A DNA stretch of 64,000 nt from an uncultured bacterium (GTDB taxonomy: Bacteria > Bacteroidota > Bacteroidia > Bacteroidales > Bacteroidaceae). Each line of letters begins with the position of its first letter. Position 1 is the stretch's first letter. The stretch is taken from NCBI GenBank assembly GCA_905215345.1, contig CAJMPR010000014.1, positions 1 to 64,000 of the forward strand, given 5' to 3'. The position numbers and the translations under genes were made by a program. The notes under the pieces were generated by a model. That model was not told the origin of the DNA and made no database searches. It was given only the letters and a program-made list of their open reading frames with translations. Shown in pieces: positions 36,433-45,349 of this stretch.

Positions 36433-37467
36433 ATGAAGCATAAAACTAAAAAGTTAATCTACAACATTGTAGTTGTTGCCCTTATCCTGGCAGGTATCTT
36501 CTGGGTGAGTTCCCGCTTTGTTCATCTAGGCAACGTAGAGTTTACCGACAATGCCCAGGTTAAACAACTCATCGTTCCCGTGAATTCCCGCGTACAAGGC
36601 TTTATCAAGGAAATTCGCTTCGAAGAAAACCAGACGGTACATAAGGGAGATACTCTGGTTTTGATTGAAGATACCGAATACCGTTTCCGCCTGGCGCAGG
36701 CTGAGGCCGATTATCAGAATGCCCTCTCCGGAAAGTCGGCTATGACGACTACGATTCATACTACGCAGAACAACATCTCTGTATCCGATGCAACCATTGA
36801 AGAAGCCCGTATCCGTATGGAGAATGCCGAACGTGAATACAATCGCTACAAAAGTCTTTTTGAACAGGAAGCTGTCACCCGCCAGCAATATGACGGTGTG
36901 AAGACGAACTATGATGCCCTGAAAGCCCGCTATGAAGTGCTGCTTCGCCAGAAGCAATCCACCACTTTGGTCAAACAGGAACAGACAGAACGCCTTGACC
37001 AGACCGTTGCCGGCATCCAGCTTGCCGAAGCCGCCCTTGCTCTGGCAAAGCTGAACCTTTCCTACACCGTTATCCTTGCCCCGTGCGACGGTACAACCGG
37101 GCGTAAGAATATTCAGGAAGGCCAACTGATACAACCCGGACAAACCATTGTTGATGTAGTCGATGCTAATGACTGCTGGATTATCGCCAACTATAAGGAG
37201 ACGCAAACTGCCAATATAAAAGAAGGTGACCTGGTAGAAGTAGAGGTCGACGCTATCCCCGGAGTCACTTTCAAAGGGATGGTGAAGTCATTGTCGCGTG
37301 CTACCGGTGCCAGCTTCTCACTGCTTCCACAGGACAACTCTGCCGGCAACTTCGTGAAGATAGAACAGCGCATTCCTGTCCGTATTGAGTTCACACCGGA
37401 TAATCGCCCCGAAGACATGGACCGCCTTTGTGCCGGTATGAACGTAGAGTGTGAAGTAAACTACTGA
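36433..37467 (+). CDS. HlyD/EmrA-type membrane fusion protein
   Basis: The 344-residue adaptor links the inner-membrane MFS pump to the TolC channel. It has one N-terminal membrane helix (about 9-26), a biotinyl-lipoyl half-motif (VNSRVQGFIKEIRFEENQTV), a coiled-coil hairpin (about 80-190), the second lipoyl half (LAPCDGTTGRKNIQEGQLIQPG) and a beta-barrel domain. This matches EmrA. It precedes the MFS gene by 4 bp. Expression may be affected by the T9G8 tract just upstream. Confidence 0.92.
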   Translation: MKHKTKKLIYNIVVVALILAGIFWVSSRFVHLGNVEFTDNAQVKQLIVPVNSRVQGFIKEIRFEENQTVHKGDTLVLIEDTEYRFRLAQAEADYQNALSGKSAMTTTIHTTQNNISVSDATIEEARIRMENAEREYNRYKSLFEQEAVTRQQYDGVKTNYDALKARYEVLLRQKQSTTLVKQEQTERLDQTVAGIQLAEAALALAKLNLSYTVILAPCDGTTGRKNIQEGQLIQPGQTIVDVVDANDCWIIANYKETQTANIKEGDLVEVEVDAIPGVTFKGMVKSLSRATGASFSLLPQDNSAGNFVKIEQRIPVRIEFTPDNRPEDMDRLCAGMNVECEVNY

Positions 37468-37471
37468 TACC

Positions 37472-39067
37472 ATGCACGAAACAGGACCTTTTTCTATCCC
37501 TGCTATCCGTGACTTTGTCCCTGAAAAGTGGAAGCCATGGATTATCATCTTTATGGTTATTATTTTCCAACTTTCCGGTGGTATATACATGGCGGCGGCG
37601 GGCGAAATGGTAGGTTCGCTGGCATTGATGCAGGAGGACATTATGATGGCAGGCTATGCCTCTATGGCAGGCATGGCGCTGACGTTTGCCGTTATGTTCA
37701 GGCTTAAGTTTCAGTTTACCTCGAAGGTGGCGTTCCTCACCTGCTGCGTGGCACTTATCATTTGTAACCTGATTTGTGTACATACGGACTGCGTACCCTT
37801 ACTTGTGGGAGTCAGTTTTATTTCGGGTTTCTTCCGCATGTGGGCTACCTTTGAATGTAATTCCACGATACAGCTCTGGCTTACCCCGAAACGCGATCTT
37901 TCTGTCTTCTTCTGCTTTATCTACCTGTTGGTGAACAGTTGCATCCAACTTTCGGGACTTGCCACGATTTATGTTTCCTACTGCTCAAAATGGGAGTATA
38001 TGCACTGGTTTATCATCGGCCTGCTGGGTTTTGTAATGTTACTTGTGATGATACTATTCCGCAATATCCGTGTACTTCGGCGGTTGCCGTTGTACGGTAT
38101 TGACTGGTTGGGGGCGTTGTTATGGGGACTTATTCTACTCTGTATCGTTTTCGTCTGCCTCTATGGCGATCATTATGACTGGTTCGAGTCCGATTACATC
38201 CGTATGGCTACACTGGCGGGATTGACCTTGTTACTACTCAACATCTGGCGCGCTTCATTCATCCGGCATCCGTTCATTGCGCTCAAGACGTTCGGCTACC
38301 GCATGGTGTGGTTGCCATTCCTTCTTTATATACTGATTGATTTCCTGCTTGCTCCATCACATCTGCTGGAACATATCTATCTGGAAGGCATCCTTGGCTA
38401 TGACTCGATAAATACAGTGTCGCTGAACTGGGTGGCTATGCTCGGTATCGTGACGGGTGCACTATTCACCTATCAGGCATTTGCTCGCCGTAAGTGGAGC
38501 TATAAAGTAATGACGGTCATTGCCTTTGCCGCTATTGTGGGCTATCTGGCGATTTTCTATTTCACTATCGACTACAATCTGCCCAAGTCAGCATTGGTGC
38601 TGCCTGTTTTTCTGCGGGGCTTCGGATACGTGATTATTGCGATTTGTTTCCTCACCGCCCTATCCCGCGTACCTTTCGAACATTTTTTTCAGGCAGTCGG
38701 TGTACAGGCATTTGTCAGTGCTACGTTCGGTAGTGTGCTGGGCACTGCTGTATTGGGTGAGTTACTTAAGTTCGTGCTGAAACGGAACGCGATGCTCCTC
38801 GGTGCGAACCTTGACCATGTAAACCCGCTTGCTAAACAAATTCCATTGGACCGGCTCTATGGTGCCGTACAGCAACAGGCCCTTATGGTGTCGATGAAAG
38901 AAATATTCGGCTGGCTTACGTTGCTGGGATTATTCTGTTTGCTTCTGTTCTTGGTAAACGAGAGCAAAGTGCGTCCGCAGAATGCAATACATCCTACTTA
39001 CAAGGCTATCCGCAAATTGGTGAAGCGAGAGACATGGCAATCGACGCATGACAGGGAGAAAAGATGA
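37472..39067 (+). CDS. MFS efflux transporter (EmrB/DHA2-like)
   Basis: The 531-residue integral membrane protein has about fourteen hydrophobic segments, the number expected of DHA2 drug antiporters. It pairs with the EmrA-type adaptor just upstream and the TolC channel, forming a tripartite pump that exports hydrophobic compounds across both membranes. The family motifs are weak: the usual 'GxLaDrxGrk' loop is replaced by 'LKFQFTSKVAFLT'. Bacteroidetes pumps of this type often deviate. Substrates are unknown. The C-terminus is basic. Confidence 0.85.
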   Translation: MHETGPFSIPAIRDFVPEKWKPWIIIFMVIIFQLSGGIYMAAAGEMVGSLALMQEDIMMAGYASMAGMALTFAVMFRLKFQFTSKVAFLTCCVALIICNLICVHTDCVPLLVGVSFISGFFRMWATFECNSTIQLWLTPKRDLSVFFCFIYLLVNSCIQLSGLATIYVSYCSKWEYMHWFIIGLLGFVMLLVMILFRNIRVLRRLPLYGIDWLGALLWGLILLCIVFVCLYGDHYDWFESDYIRMATLAGLTLLLLNIWRASFIRHPFIALKTFGYRMVWLPFLLYILIDFLLAPSHLLEHIYLEGILGYDSINTVSLNWVAMLGIVTGALFTYQAFARRKWSYKVMTVIAFAAIVGYLAIFYFTIDYNLPKSALVLPVFLRGFGYVIIAICFLTALSRVPFEHFFQAVGVQAFVSATFGSVLGTAVLGELLKFVLKRNAMLLGANLDHVNPLAKQIPLDRLYGAVQQQALMVSMKEIFGWLTLLGLFCLLLFLVNESKVRPQNAIHPTYKAIRKLVKRETWQSTHDREKR

Positions 39068-39183
39068 TTTATTAATGCGGGTCTATCATTTAGATATTGC
39101 TCCATTTGGGTTTATCTTAGACATGAGTATATGAAGAAAGAGCAGATATGTATCTACTACTTCCGGCTTATAGGAAATGCTGT

Positions 39184-39768
39184 TTAGTCTTTGACGTTTC
39201 TAAATGTCTGGGGCGTCATCCCCACATGTCGCTTGAAGAACTTATTGAAGAATGCGGCATTGTTGAACCCTAGGTTCAATGCGATGTCTTTTACCGGTGA
39301 ACTGCCGGTACAAAGTTGTGTTTTGGCATCCATGATAATGGTCTTGTTGATAATCTCCATGGCCGTATATCCTGACTCACGCTTGACCAACCGGCAAAGT
39401 GTCGCCGGTTTCATATTCATTTTTTCGGCATAAAATGCTATCTGGTGTTTCTTGGGATAAAAAGTATGTACCAAGCGGATGAAGAGGCGATATTGCTGGA
39501 AGTGTCTGCTTCCGGACTCTTCTTTTACGGTGGTCTGTTCCGGACAAAGTTCGGCCACCCCTTGTACAATAAGACTCAACAATGATTCCAGTATGGGTTG
39601 GCTGACAAGATGTCCGGCGTCCTTATAAAGATGCACCAGCCACGTGAACATTTCTTCGTAGAGTAGGAACGTGACTTTGGGTAGCGGAAGGACAAAATGT
39701 TTCTCTTTCTTCCAATTGTTTTGTGCGTGAACCGAAGAATAATATACGCTTTCTGATACAAGGTTCAT
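39184..39768 (-). CDS. AraC family regulator, 5'-truncated remnant
   Basis: Only the end of the sensing domain and the AraC DNA-binding domain (about the last 100 residues: 'IAFYAEKMNMKPATLCRLVKR', 'VKDIALNLGFNNAAFFNKFFKRHVGMTP' in parts) remain. From the ATG at 39768 the product is 194 residues; related proteins have about 290, so roughly 100 N-terminal residues are missing. The open frame continues upstream to a GTG at 39879, but there it lies antisense to the histidine kinase and makes no AraC-like sequence. The break falls at about 39775-39790, where the kinase remnant begins on the other strand. It may still bind DNA. Confidence 0.7.
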   Translation of the reverse strand: MNLVSESVYYSSVHAQNNWKKEKHFVLPLPKVTFLLYEEMFTWLVHLYKDAGHLVSQPILESLLSLIVQGVAELCPEQTTVKEESGSRHFQQYRLFIRLVHTFYPKKHQIAFYAEKMNMKPATLCRLVKRESGYTAMEIINKTIIMDAKTQLCTGSSPVKDIALNLGFNNAAFFNKFFKRHVGMTPQTFRNVKD

Positions 39769-39803
39769 TCGTTGGAATTTATGAGGGAAAACGATTGGCA
39801 AGC

Positions 39804-40937
39804 ATGGTATTCTATTTTCGTAATGTCTTGGAGGAACGTACTCAGAAACATCTTTTGAACATCGCTTTGAGCCGGACACAAATCTTCCACTGGTCGTTTG
39901 ATATGGAACGGAACCTTATGATTATAGATCCGCGCTATTTTGAATACTTGGGAATATGGAGTGATAATTATACTTTGACTCCTGAAGGATATTTCAATTT
40001 GGTGCATCCCGATGACAGGCAATCGGTGATGTCAGCTTTATCTTTGCAGTTGAAGGGGAATCTGTATGAAGCTCCTGTTGAATATCGTTTACGGCGTGGC
40101 GATGGCACTTGGGAATGGTTCGAAGCACAATCTACCTATGTGGGACAACTATTAGATATGCCATTCCGTATTGTGGGTATCTGCATGAGTACGCAGAAGT
40201 ATAAAGATACGGAGGACAAGTTGAATGAAGCCTTGCAGAAAGCCAAACGAAGTGATGAGTTGAAGAGTGTTTTTCTGGCCAATATGAGCCATGAAATACG
40301 GACTCCGTTGAATGCTATTGTAGGCTTCTCTACCTTACTTGCCTGTGGGGATGCGGAGTTGTCACAGCAGGAAATAACGGAGTTTACCTCCTTGATTGAA
40401 AAGAATAGCCAGTTATTAATGGTACTGATATCCGATATTCTGGATTTATCCAAGATAGAATCGAATACGATGGAATTCAAGTTTATGGAAATATCTTTGT
40501 GTTCTACTTTGTTTGAAATAGGAAAATCACAGGAGATAAACATGCGGGAAGGTGTGAAGATGTTGCTGGAACTGCCTGAACAGGATATGATGATTTGTAC
40601 AGATCCTGTACGGCTGGGACAGGTGATTAATAATCTGATAAATAATGCCATAAAGTTCACGCATAAGGGTGCGATCTGTCTGGGGTTTAAGGAAGTATGT
40701 GACAGTAATACGGTGGATATTTATGTGAGGGATACTGGTGAGGGAATGTCCCAAGAGGTATTGGATCATATCTTTGAGCGCTTTTATAAGGGAAACTCTT
40801 TTGTGCAGGGCACAGGATTGGGGCTTGCTATCTGCCGGACTATCGTTGAACGTTTCCGTGGAAGAATCAGTGTTACTTCCCAAGAAGGTAATGGTACTTG
40901 TTTTACGATTACCTTGCCTTTGAAAGCTGTTGTATAA
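39804..40937 (+). CDS. PAS-domain histidine kinase, 5'-truncated
   Basis: From the ATG at 39804 the product is 377 residues: the end of one domain (VFYFRNVLEERTQ, a PAS-exit-like stretch), a PAS domain (about 20-130; 'YRLRRGDGTWEWFEAQ'), HisKA with H163 (NMSHEIRTPLNAIVGF) and an HATPase domain (N box 'NNLINNAIKFTHKG'; 'GTGLGLAIC'). The frame opens further up at a GTG (39723), but that part is antisense to the AraC remnant. The kinase probably lost an upstream sensor region. No promoter fits in the 35 bp between the two remnants. Soluble kinase modules remain complete, so activity is possible. Confidence 0.75.
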   Translation: MVFYFRNVLEERTQKHLLNIALSRTQIFHWSFDMERNLMIIDPRYFEYLGIWSDNYTLTPEGYFNLVHPDDRQSVMSALSLQLKGNLYEAPVEYRLRRGDGTWEWFEAQSTYVGQLLDMPFRIVGICMSTQKYKDTEDKLNEALQKAKRSDELKSVFLANMSHEIRTPLNAIVGFSTLLACGDAELSQQEITEFTSLIEKNSQLLMVLISDILDLSKIESNTMEFKFMEISLCSTLFEIGKSQEINMREGVKMLLELPEQDMMICTDPVRLGQVINNLINNAIKFTHKGAICLGFKEVCDSNTVDIYVRDTGEGMSQEVLDHIFERFYKGNSFVQGTGLGLAICRTIVERFRGRISVTSQEGNGTCFTITLPLKAVV

Positions 40938-40989
40938 CTCTCTTGACAGATTTATGGTTTTTTCCACATTATATACTGCCGGAAATCGC

Positions 40990-40997
40990 TACCTTTG
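40990..40997 (+). promoter_or_regulatory. -7 box upstream of the ABC-F gene
   Basis: TACCTTTG is a perfect -7 box 30 bp before the ATG at 41027. No clear TTTG is seen 19-21 bp upstream. Confidence 0.55.
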
Positions 40998-41026
40998 CAG
41001 CCTTGAACGATTAATTCATTGACACT

Positions 41027-43003
41027 ATGATATCTGTAGAAGGACTGAAGGTAGAATTTAATGCCACCCCTCTGTTCGAAGACGTTTCTTATGTTATCAA
41101 CAAGAAAGACCGCATAGCCCTTGTGGGCAAGAATGGTGCTGGTAAATCTACCATGCTTAAGATACTGGCAGGCTTACAACAGCCCACTGGGGGTGTTATT
41201 GCTATTCCCCGCGAATGTAGTATCGGGTATTTGCCTCAGGTGATGATACTTAGTGATGAGCGCACCGTGATGCAGGAAGCTGAACTTGCCTTTGAACATA
41301 TTTTTGAAATGCAAGCTGACATTGAGCGCATGAACAGGCAGCTTGCCGAGCGTATTGATTATGATAGCGAGGACTATCAAAAGCTGATTGACCGCTTCAC
41401 CCATGAGAATGAGCGTTTTCTGATGATAGGTGGCACGAACTATCGTGCCGAAATAGAACGTACCTTGCAAGGATTGGGCTTTAGCCGGGAAGATTTCGAC
41501 CGTTCTACCAGCGAGTTTTCCGGTGGCTGGCGTATGCGTATAGAGCTTGCGAAGTTGTTGCTCCGCCGTCCTGACGTTTTGTTACTGGATGAGCCTACGA
41601 ACCACCTTGATATCGAGAGTATTCAATGGCTGGAGAACTTCCTCGCCACCCGCGCCAATGCAGTGGTGTTGGTGAGTCATGACCGTGCTTTTTTAAACAA
41701 TGTAACCACCCGCACTATCGAAATTACTTGCGGGCGTATCTATGACTATAAAGTGAAGTACGACGAGTTCATGGTATTGCGTAAAGAACGCCGTGAACAG
41801 CAACTGCGTGCATACGAAAATCAGCAGAAGCAGATACAGGATACGGAAGACTTCATTGAACGTTTCCGTTACAAAGCTACCAAAGCCGTGCAGGTGCAAA
41901 GTCGCATCAAACAACTGGAAAAGATAGAGCGTATTGAAGTGGACGAAGAGGACAATTCCGCACTTCGTCTGAAGTTTGTTTGCAGCAGCCGCAGCGGCAA
42001 TTATCCGGTTATTTGCGAGGATGTAGCGAAGGCGTATGGTGAACATGTCATTTTCCACGATGTCAACCTGACGATTAACCGGGGGGAGAAGATTGCTTTT
42101 GTAGGCAAGAATGGTGAGGGTAAATCTACGCTCGTGAAGTGCATTATGGATGAGATTACGGATTATACCGGTAAACTCACTTTGGGACATAACGTGCAGA
42201 TAGGTTACTTTGCCCAGAATCAGGCTCAACTGCTGGACGAGAGTCTGACGGTTTTTGATACGATTGACCGCGTCGCCGTGGGAGATATCCGGTTGAAGAT
42301 ACGTGATATTCTCGGTGCTTTCATGTTTGGCGGTGAGGCTTCGGATAAGAAAGTAAAAGTTCTTTCGGGTGGTGAGCGTACTCGTCTTGCCATGATTAAG
42401 TTACTGCTCGAATCGGTGAACTTCCTCATTCTGGACGAACCGACCAATCACCTCGATATGCGTTCCAAGGATGTATTGAAAGAGGCTATCCGTGATTTTG
42501 ACGGCACGGTGATAATTGTCAGTCACGACCGTGATTTTCTGGACGGACTTGCGACTAAAGTATATGAGTTCGGTGGCGGGCTGGTGAAGGAACATCTTTG
42601 CGGCATTTACGAATTTCTGCAAAAGAAGCAGATTGAAAGTTTGAATGAGTTGCAAAAATCACCTTCATTATCGGTTTCTCCTTCGGTAGGGAAAAGTGCT
42701 TCCGGCAGTAATACCGGTACTGAAACTTTGCAACCTTCTGCCGCTAAACTTTCTTATGAAGAACAGAAGGAGCTAAATAAAAAACAAAAAAAACTGGAAC
42801 GCCGCGTGGCGGATTGTGAAGCTGAAATAGAGCAGACTGAATCAGCAATTGCTATACTGGAGGTTAAAATGGCTACTCCCGAAGGTGCTGCGGATATGTC
42901 CCTTTATGAACAACATCAGAAGTTGAAAGCCCAGTTGGACCGTGTAATGGAAGAATGGGATGAGGCTACCAGTGAATTAGACAATACCTCTCGGGCCTTC
43001 TAA
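41027..43003 (+). CDS. ABC-F family ATP-binding protein
   Basis: The 658-residue soluble protein has two ABC ATPase domains and no membrane segment. Walker A motifs are GKNGAGKST (34-42) and GKNGEGKST (second half); signatures are 'FSGGWRMR' and 'LSGGERTRL'; Walker B is LLLDEPTNHLD and LILDEPTNHLD. A charged linker of about 80 residues joins them, and a C-terminal coiled coil (about 575-655; 'EQKELNKKQKKLERR') follows. This is the Uup/YdiF-type layout. ABC-F proteins act at the ribosome as translation factors or antibiotic-protection factors. Which one applies here is open. Confidence 0.93.
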   Translation: MISVEGLKVEFNATPLFEDVSYVINKKDRIALVGKNGAGKSTMLKILAGLQQPTGGVIAIPRECSIGYLPQVMILSDERTVMQEAELAFEHIFEMQADIERMNRQLAERIDYDSEDYQKLIDRFTHENERFLMIGGTNYRAEIERTLQGLGFSREDFDRSTSEFSGGWRMRIELAKLLLRRPDVLLLDEPTNHLDIESIQWLENFLATRANAVVLVSHDRAFLNNVTTRTIEITCGRIYDYKVKYDEFMVLRKERREQQLRAYENQQKQIQDTEDFIERFRYKATKAVQVQSRIKQLEKIERIEVDEEDNSALRLKFVCSSRSGNYPVICEDVAKAYGEHVIFHDVNLTINRGEKIAFVGKNGEGKSTLVKCIMDEITDYTGKLTLGHNVQIGYFAQNQAQLLDESLTVFDTIDRVAVGDIRLKIRDILGAFMFGGEASDKKVKVLSGGERTRLAMIKLLLESVNFLILDEPTNHLDMRSKDVLKEAIRDFDGTVIIVSHDRDFLDGLATKVYEFGGGLVKEHLCGIYEFLQKKQIESLNELQKSPSLSVSPSVGKSASGSNTGTETLQPSAAKLSYEEQKELNKKQKKLERRVADCEAEIEQTESAIAILEVKMATPEGAADMSLYEQHQKLKAQLDRVMEEWDEATSELDNTSRAF

Positions 43004-43075
43004 AGGGGAGGGGATACTCTATAATATTATTACTAACTATTCCCTTTCCCCTTTGAGGGGGGAGGGGCTAAATAT
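43003..43075. repeat. GC-rich imperfect inverted repeat between ABC-F and M13 genes
   Basis: AAAGGGGAGGGG-like sequence at the ABC-F stop and 'ccctttcccctttgagggg' before the peptidase form an imperfect stem around an AT-rich loop. It may work as a terminator or RNA stabiliser, and resembles the elements at 22429 and 36380. Confidence 0.5.
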
Positions 43076-43082
43076 TTATCAT

Positions 43083-45119
43083 ATGAGAACAAATCATTTT
43101 TTACCTATCGCAGCCTTCTGCCTGTTGGCAGCATCCTGTAACACTGGCAAGCAGTCTGCTGAACTTACAGCAGGTATCCAACTTGCCAATCTTGACACAA
43201 TGGCATTGCCGGGTACTGATTTTTACCAATACGCTTGTGGCGGTTGGGTGAAGAATAACCCGATTCCGGCTGAATATTCACAGTATGGTTCTTTTACCAT
43301 TCTTGCGGAAAATAACCGTAAGCAGATTCAGGGACTTATAGAAGACTTGGCTGCTACCCCGCATGAAGCCGGCAGTGTGGCGCAGAAAATCGGTGACCTT
43401 TACAAAATAGTAATGGACAGCGTGAAACTGAATAAAGAAGGAGTAGCTCCTATCAAAGCGGAACTTGACAAACTGGGAGCCGTGAAGGATACGAAAGAGT
43501 TTTATACTCTACTCGGTGACTTGCAGAAAAAAGGGATAGTTGCCTATAACATCATGTATGTTGGTGCTGACGAAAAGAACAGTTCTATGAATGCCGTTCA
43601 GACTTATCAGGGCGGGTTGAGCATGGGCGAACGTGAATATTACCTGGAAAATGACGAAGCAACCGCTAAGATTCGTGATGCTTTCCGTACTCATGTACAG
43701 AAGATGTATCAACTTGCAGGTTTCGATGAGGCAACCGCAAAGAAAGGTATGGAGGTTGTTATGGACGTAGAAACTCGTCTCGCCAGGGCATACCGCTCTC
43801 GTACGGAATTGCGCGACCCGCATGCCAATTATAATAAGATGAGTATGGAAGAGTTGAAGAAGAACTATCCTACTTTTGATTGGGATGCTTATCTGTCTGC
43901 GATGGATCTGAAAGGTGTAAAAGATATTATTGTAGGTCAGCCTGCATCTTTGAAGGCCGCTGCCGATATTCTGAATACGTTGCCTGCCGACCAGCAAGGT
44001 CTTTATCTGCAATGGAAATTGATTGATGCTGCTGCAGGTTGTTTGAATGACGTTATGGCTGAACAGAACTTCGACTTCTACGAACGGACCATGAGCGGTA
44101 CACAGGAAATGCAACCTCGTTGGAAGAAAGCTGTCGGTACGGTCAGTTCTGCTTTGGGCGAAGCGGTAGGTCAAATGTATGTTGAGAAGTACTTCCCTGC
44201 TGCTGCAAAGGAACGTATGGTAGCTTTGGTTAAGAATTTGCAGGAAAGTCTGGGTGAACGTATTCAAAACCTTGCCTGGATGGGCGACTCTACTAAAGTA
44301 AAGGCTATGGAGAAACTGGCTGCTTTCCATGTAAAAATCGGTTATCCTGATAAGTGGAAAGACTATTCTACATTAGAAATCAAAGATGATTCTTATTGGG
44401 CAAATATGGAACGTGCCAATGCATGGGGACATGCAGAAATGGTTGCTAAAGCCGGTAAGCCGGTAGATAAGGATGAGTGGTTGATGACTCCACAGACTGT
44501 AAACGCATATTATAACCCGACTACCAATGAAATCTGTTTCCCTGCTGCTATCCTGCAATATCCGTTCTTCGATATGAATGCGGATGACGCTTTCAATTAT
44601 GGCGCTATCGGTGTGGTTATCGGGCATGAGATGACTCATGGATTTGATGATCAGGGACGTCAATACGACAAGGAAGGCAACCTGAAAGACTGGTGGACGG
44701 AAGAAGATGCCAAGCGTTTTGACGAACGTGCCCAGGTGATGGTGAATTTCTTCGACAGTATCGAGGTGGCTCCGGGTGTATATGGTAATGGTCGTATGAC
44801 ACTGGGTGAGAACATTGCCGACCACGGTGGTTTGCAAGTAGCTTACCAGGCTTTCAAAAAAGCTACTGCCGCTGCTCCGCTTGCAGAGAAAGACGGTTTC
44901 ACGCCCGAACAGCGTTTCTTCCTGGCTTATGCCGGTGTATGGGCTAATAATATCCGGCCCGAAGAAGTGTTGAACCGTACGAAGAGCGATGTACACTCAT
45001 TGGGAAAATGGCGTGTGGATGGTGCTTTGCCTCATATCGGTACTTGGTATGAAGCTTTCAATGTTACGGAGAATGACCCGATGTTCTTACCGGTAGACAA
45101 GAGAGTTTCTATCTGGTAA
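43083..45119 (+). CDS. M13 family zinc metallopeptidase, lipoprotein (PepO/neprilysin-like)
   Basis: The 678-residue protein has a lipoprotein signal (MRTNHFLPIAAF, lipobox LAASC), so I prefer the ATG at 43083 to the TTG at 43053. The zinc site is HEMTH (residues 515-519), the downstream Glu motif is 'GENIADHGG', and the substrate-binding 'VNAYYNP' precedes them, all M13 hallmarks. It ends in 'SIW', like neprilysin's CxVW-type end. It probably degrades peptides at the cell surface or in the periplasm. It is alone between the ABC-F gene and purH. Confidence 0.93.
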   Translation: MRTNHFLPIAAFCLLAASCNTGKQSAELTAGIQLANLDTMALPGTDFYQYACGGWVKNNPIPAEYSQYGSFTILAENNRKQIQGLIEDLAATPHEAGSVAQKIGDLYKIVMDSVKLNKEGVAPIKAELDKLGAVKDTKEFYTLLGDLQKKGIVAYNIMYVGADEKNSSMNAVQTYQGGLSMGEREYYLENDEATAKIRDAFRTHVQKMYQLAGFDEATAKKGMEVVMDVETRLARAYRSRTELRDPHANYNKMSMEELKKNYPTFDWDAYLSAMDLKGVKDIIVGQPASLKAAADILNTLPADQQGLYLQWKLIDAAAGCLNDVMAEQNFDFYERTMSGTQEMQPRWKKAVGTVSSALGEAVGQMYVEKYFPAAAKERMVALVKNLQESLGERIQNLAWMGDSTKVKAMEKLAAFHVKIGYPDKWKDYSTLEIKDDSYWANMERANAWGHAEMVAKAGKPVDKDEWLMTPQTVNAYYNPTTNEICFPAAILQYPFFDMNADDAFNYGAIGVVIGHEMTHGFDDQGRQYDKEGNLKDWWTEEDAKRFDERAQVMVNFFDSIEVAPGVYGNGRMTLGENIADHGGLQVAYQAFKKATAAAPLAEKDGFTPEQRFFLAYAGVWANNIRPEEVLNRTKSDVHSLGKWRVDGALPHIGTWYEAFNVTENDPMFLPVDKRVSIW

Positions 45120-45145
45120 ACAGAGGTAAAACCTCCTTTTAGTTA

Positions 45146-45229
45146 ACGAGGTTCCAAGAGGCAAGTTGACGAGGAAGAAATAGAATTTAAGTTCTATCTT
45201 TCTTGTCAACTAGTCTTTTGGAACCTCGT
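45146..45229. repeat. Long imperfect inverted repeat downstream of the M13 gene
   Basis: Arms of about 40 nt pair around a 5-nt loop near 45186-45190. Perfect blocks include ACGAGGTTCCAA with TTGGAACCTCGT and AGTTGAC with GTCAACT. A T-rich tail follows. It could be a strong terminator or a relic of a small inverted-repeat element. Confidence 0.7.
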
Positions 45230-45299
45230 CTGTTTCTTATGTTTTTTAATTATACCTAATTTATTGTGTATGAATGTATGTGCGAATAAACAAAATTTG

Positions 45300-45307
45300 T
45301 AACTTTG
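45300..45307 (+). promoter_or_regulatory. -7 box upstream of purH
   Basis: TAACTTTG matches TAnnTTTG and lies 43 bp before the ATG at 45350. The expected -33 position holds TATG, a weak match. A TTG in frame at 45305 overlaps this box, which argues against the longer start. Confidence 0.5.
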
Positions 45308-45349
45308 CACATCAATATTGAATGTACGTATACTTTAATACAGAAATCC

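Noticed and set aside
39769..39879. Extended N-terminus of the AraC remnant (to GTG at 39879)
   Set aside because: This part is antisense to PAS kinase coding sequence and does not look like an AraC sensing domain.
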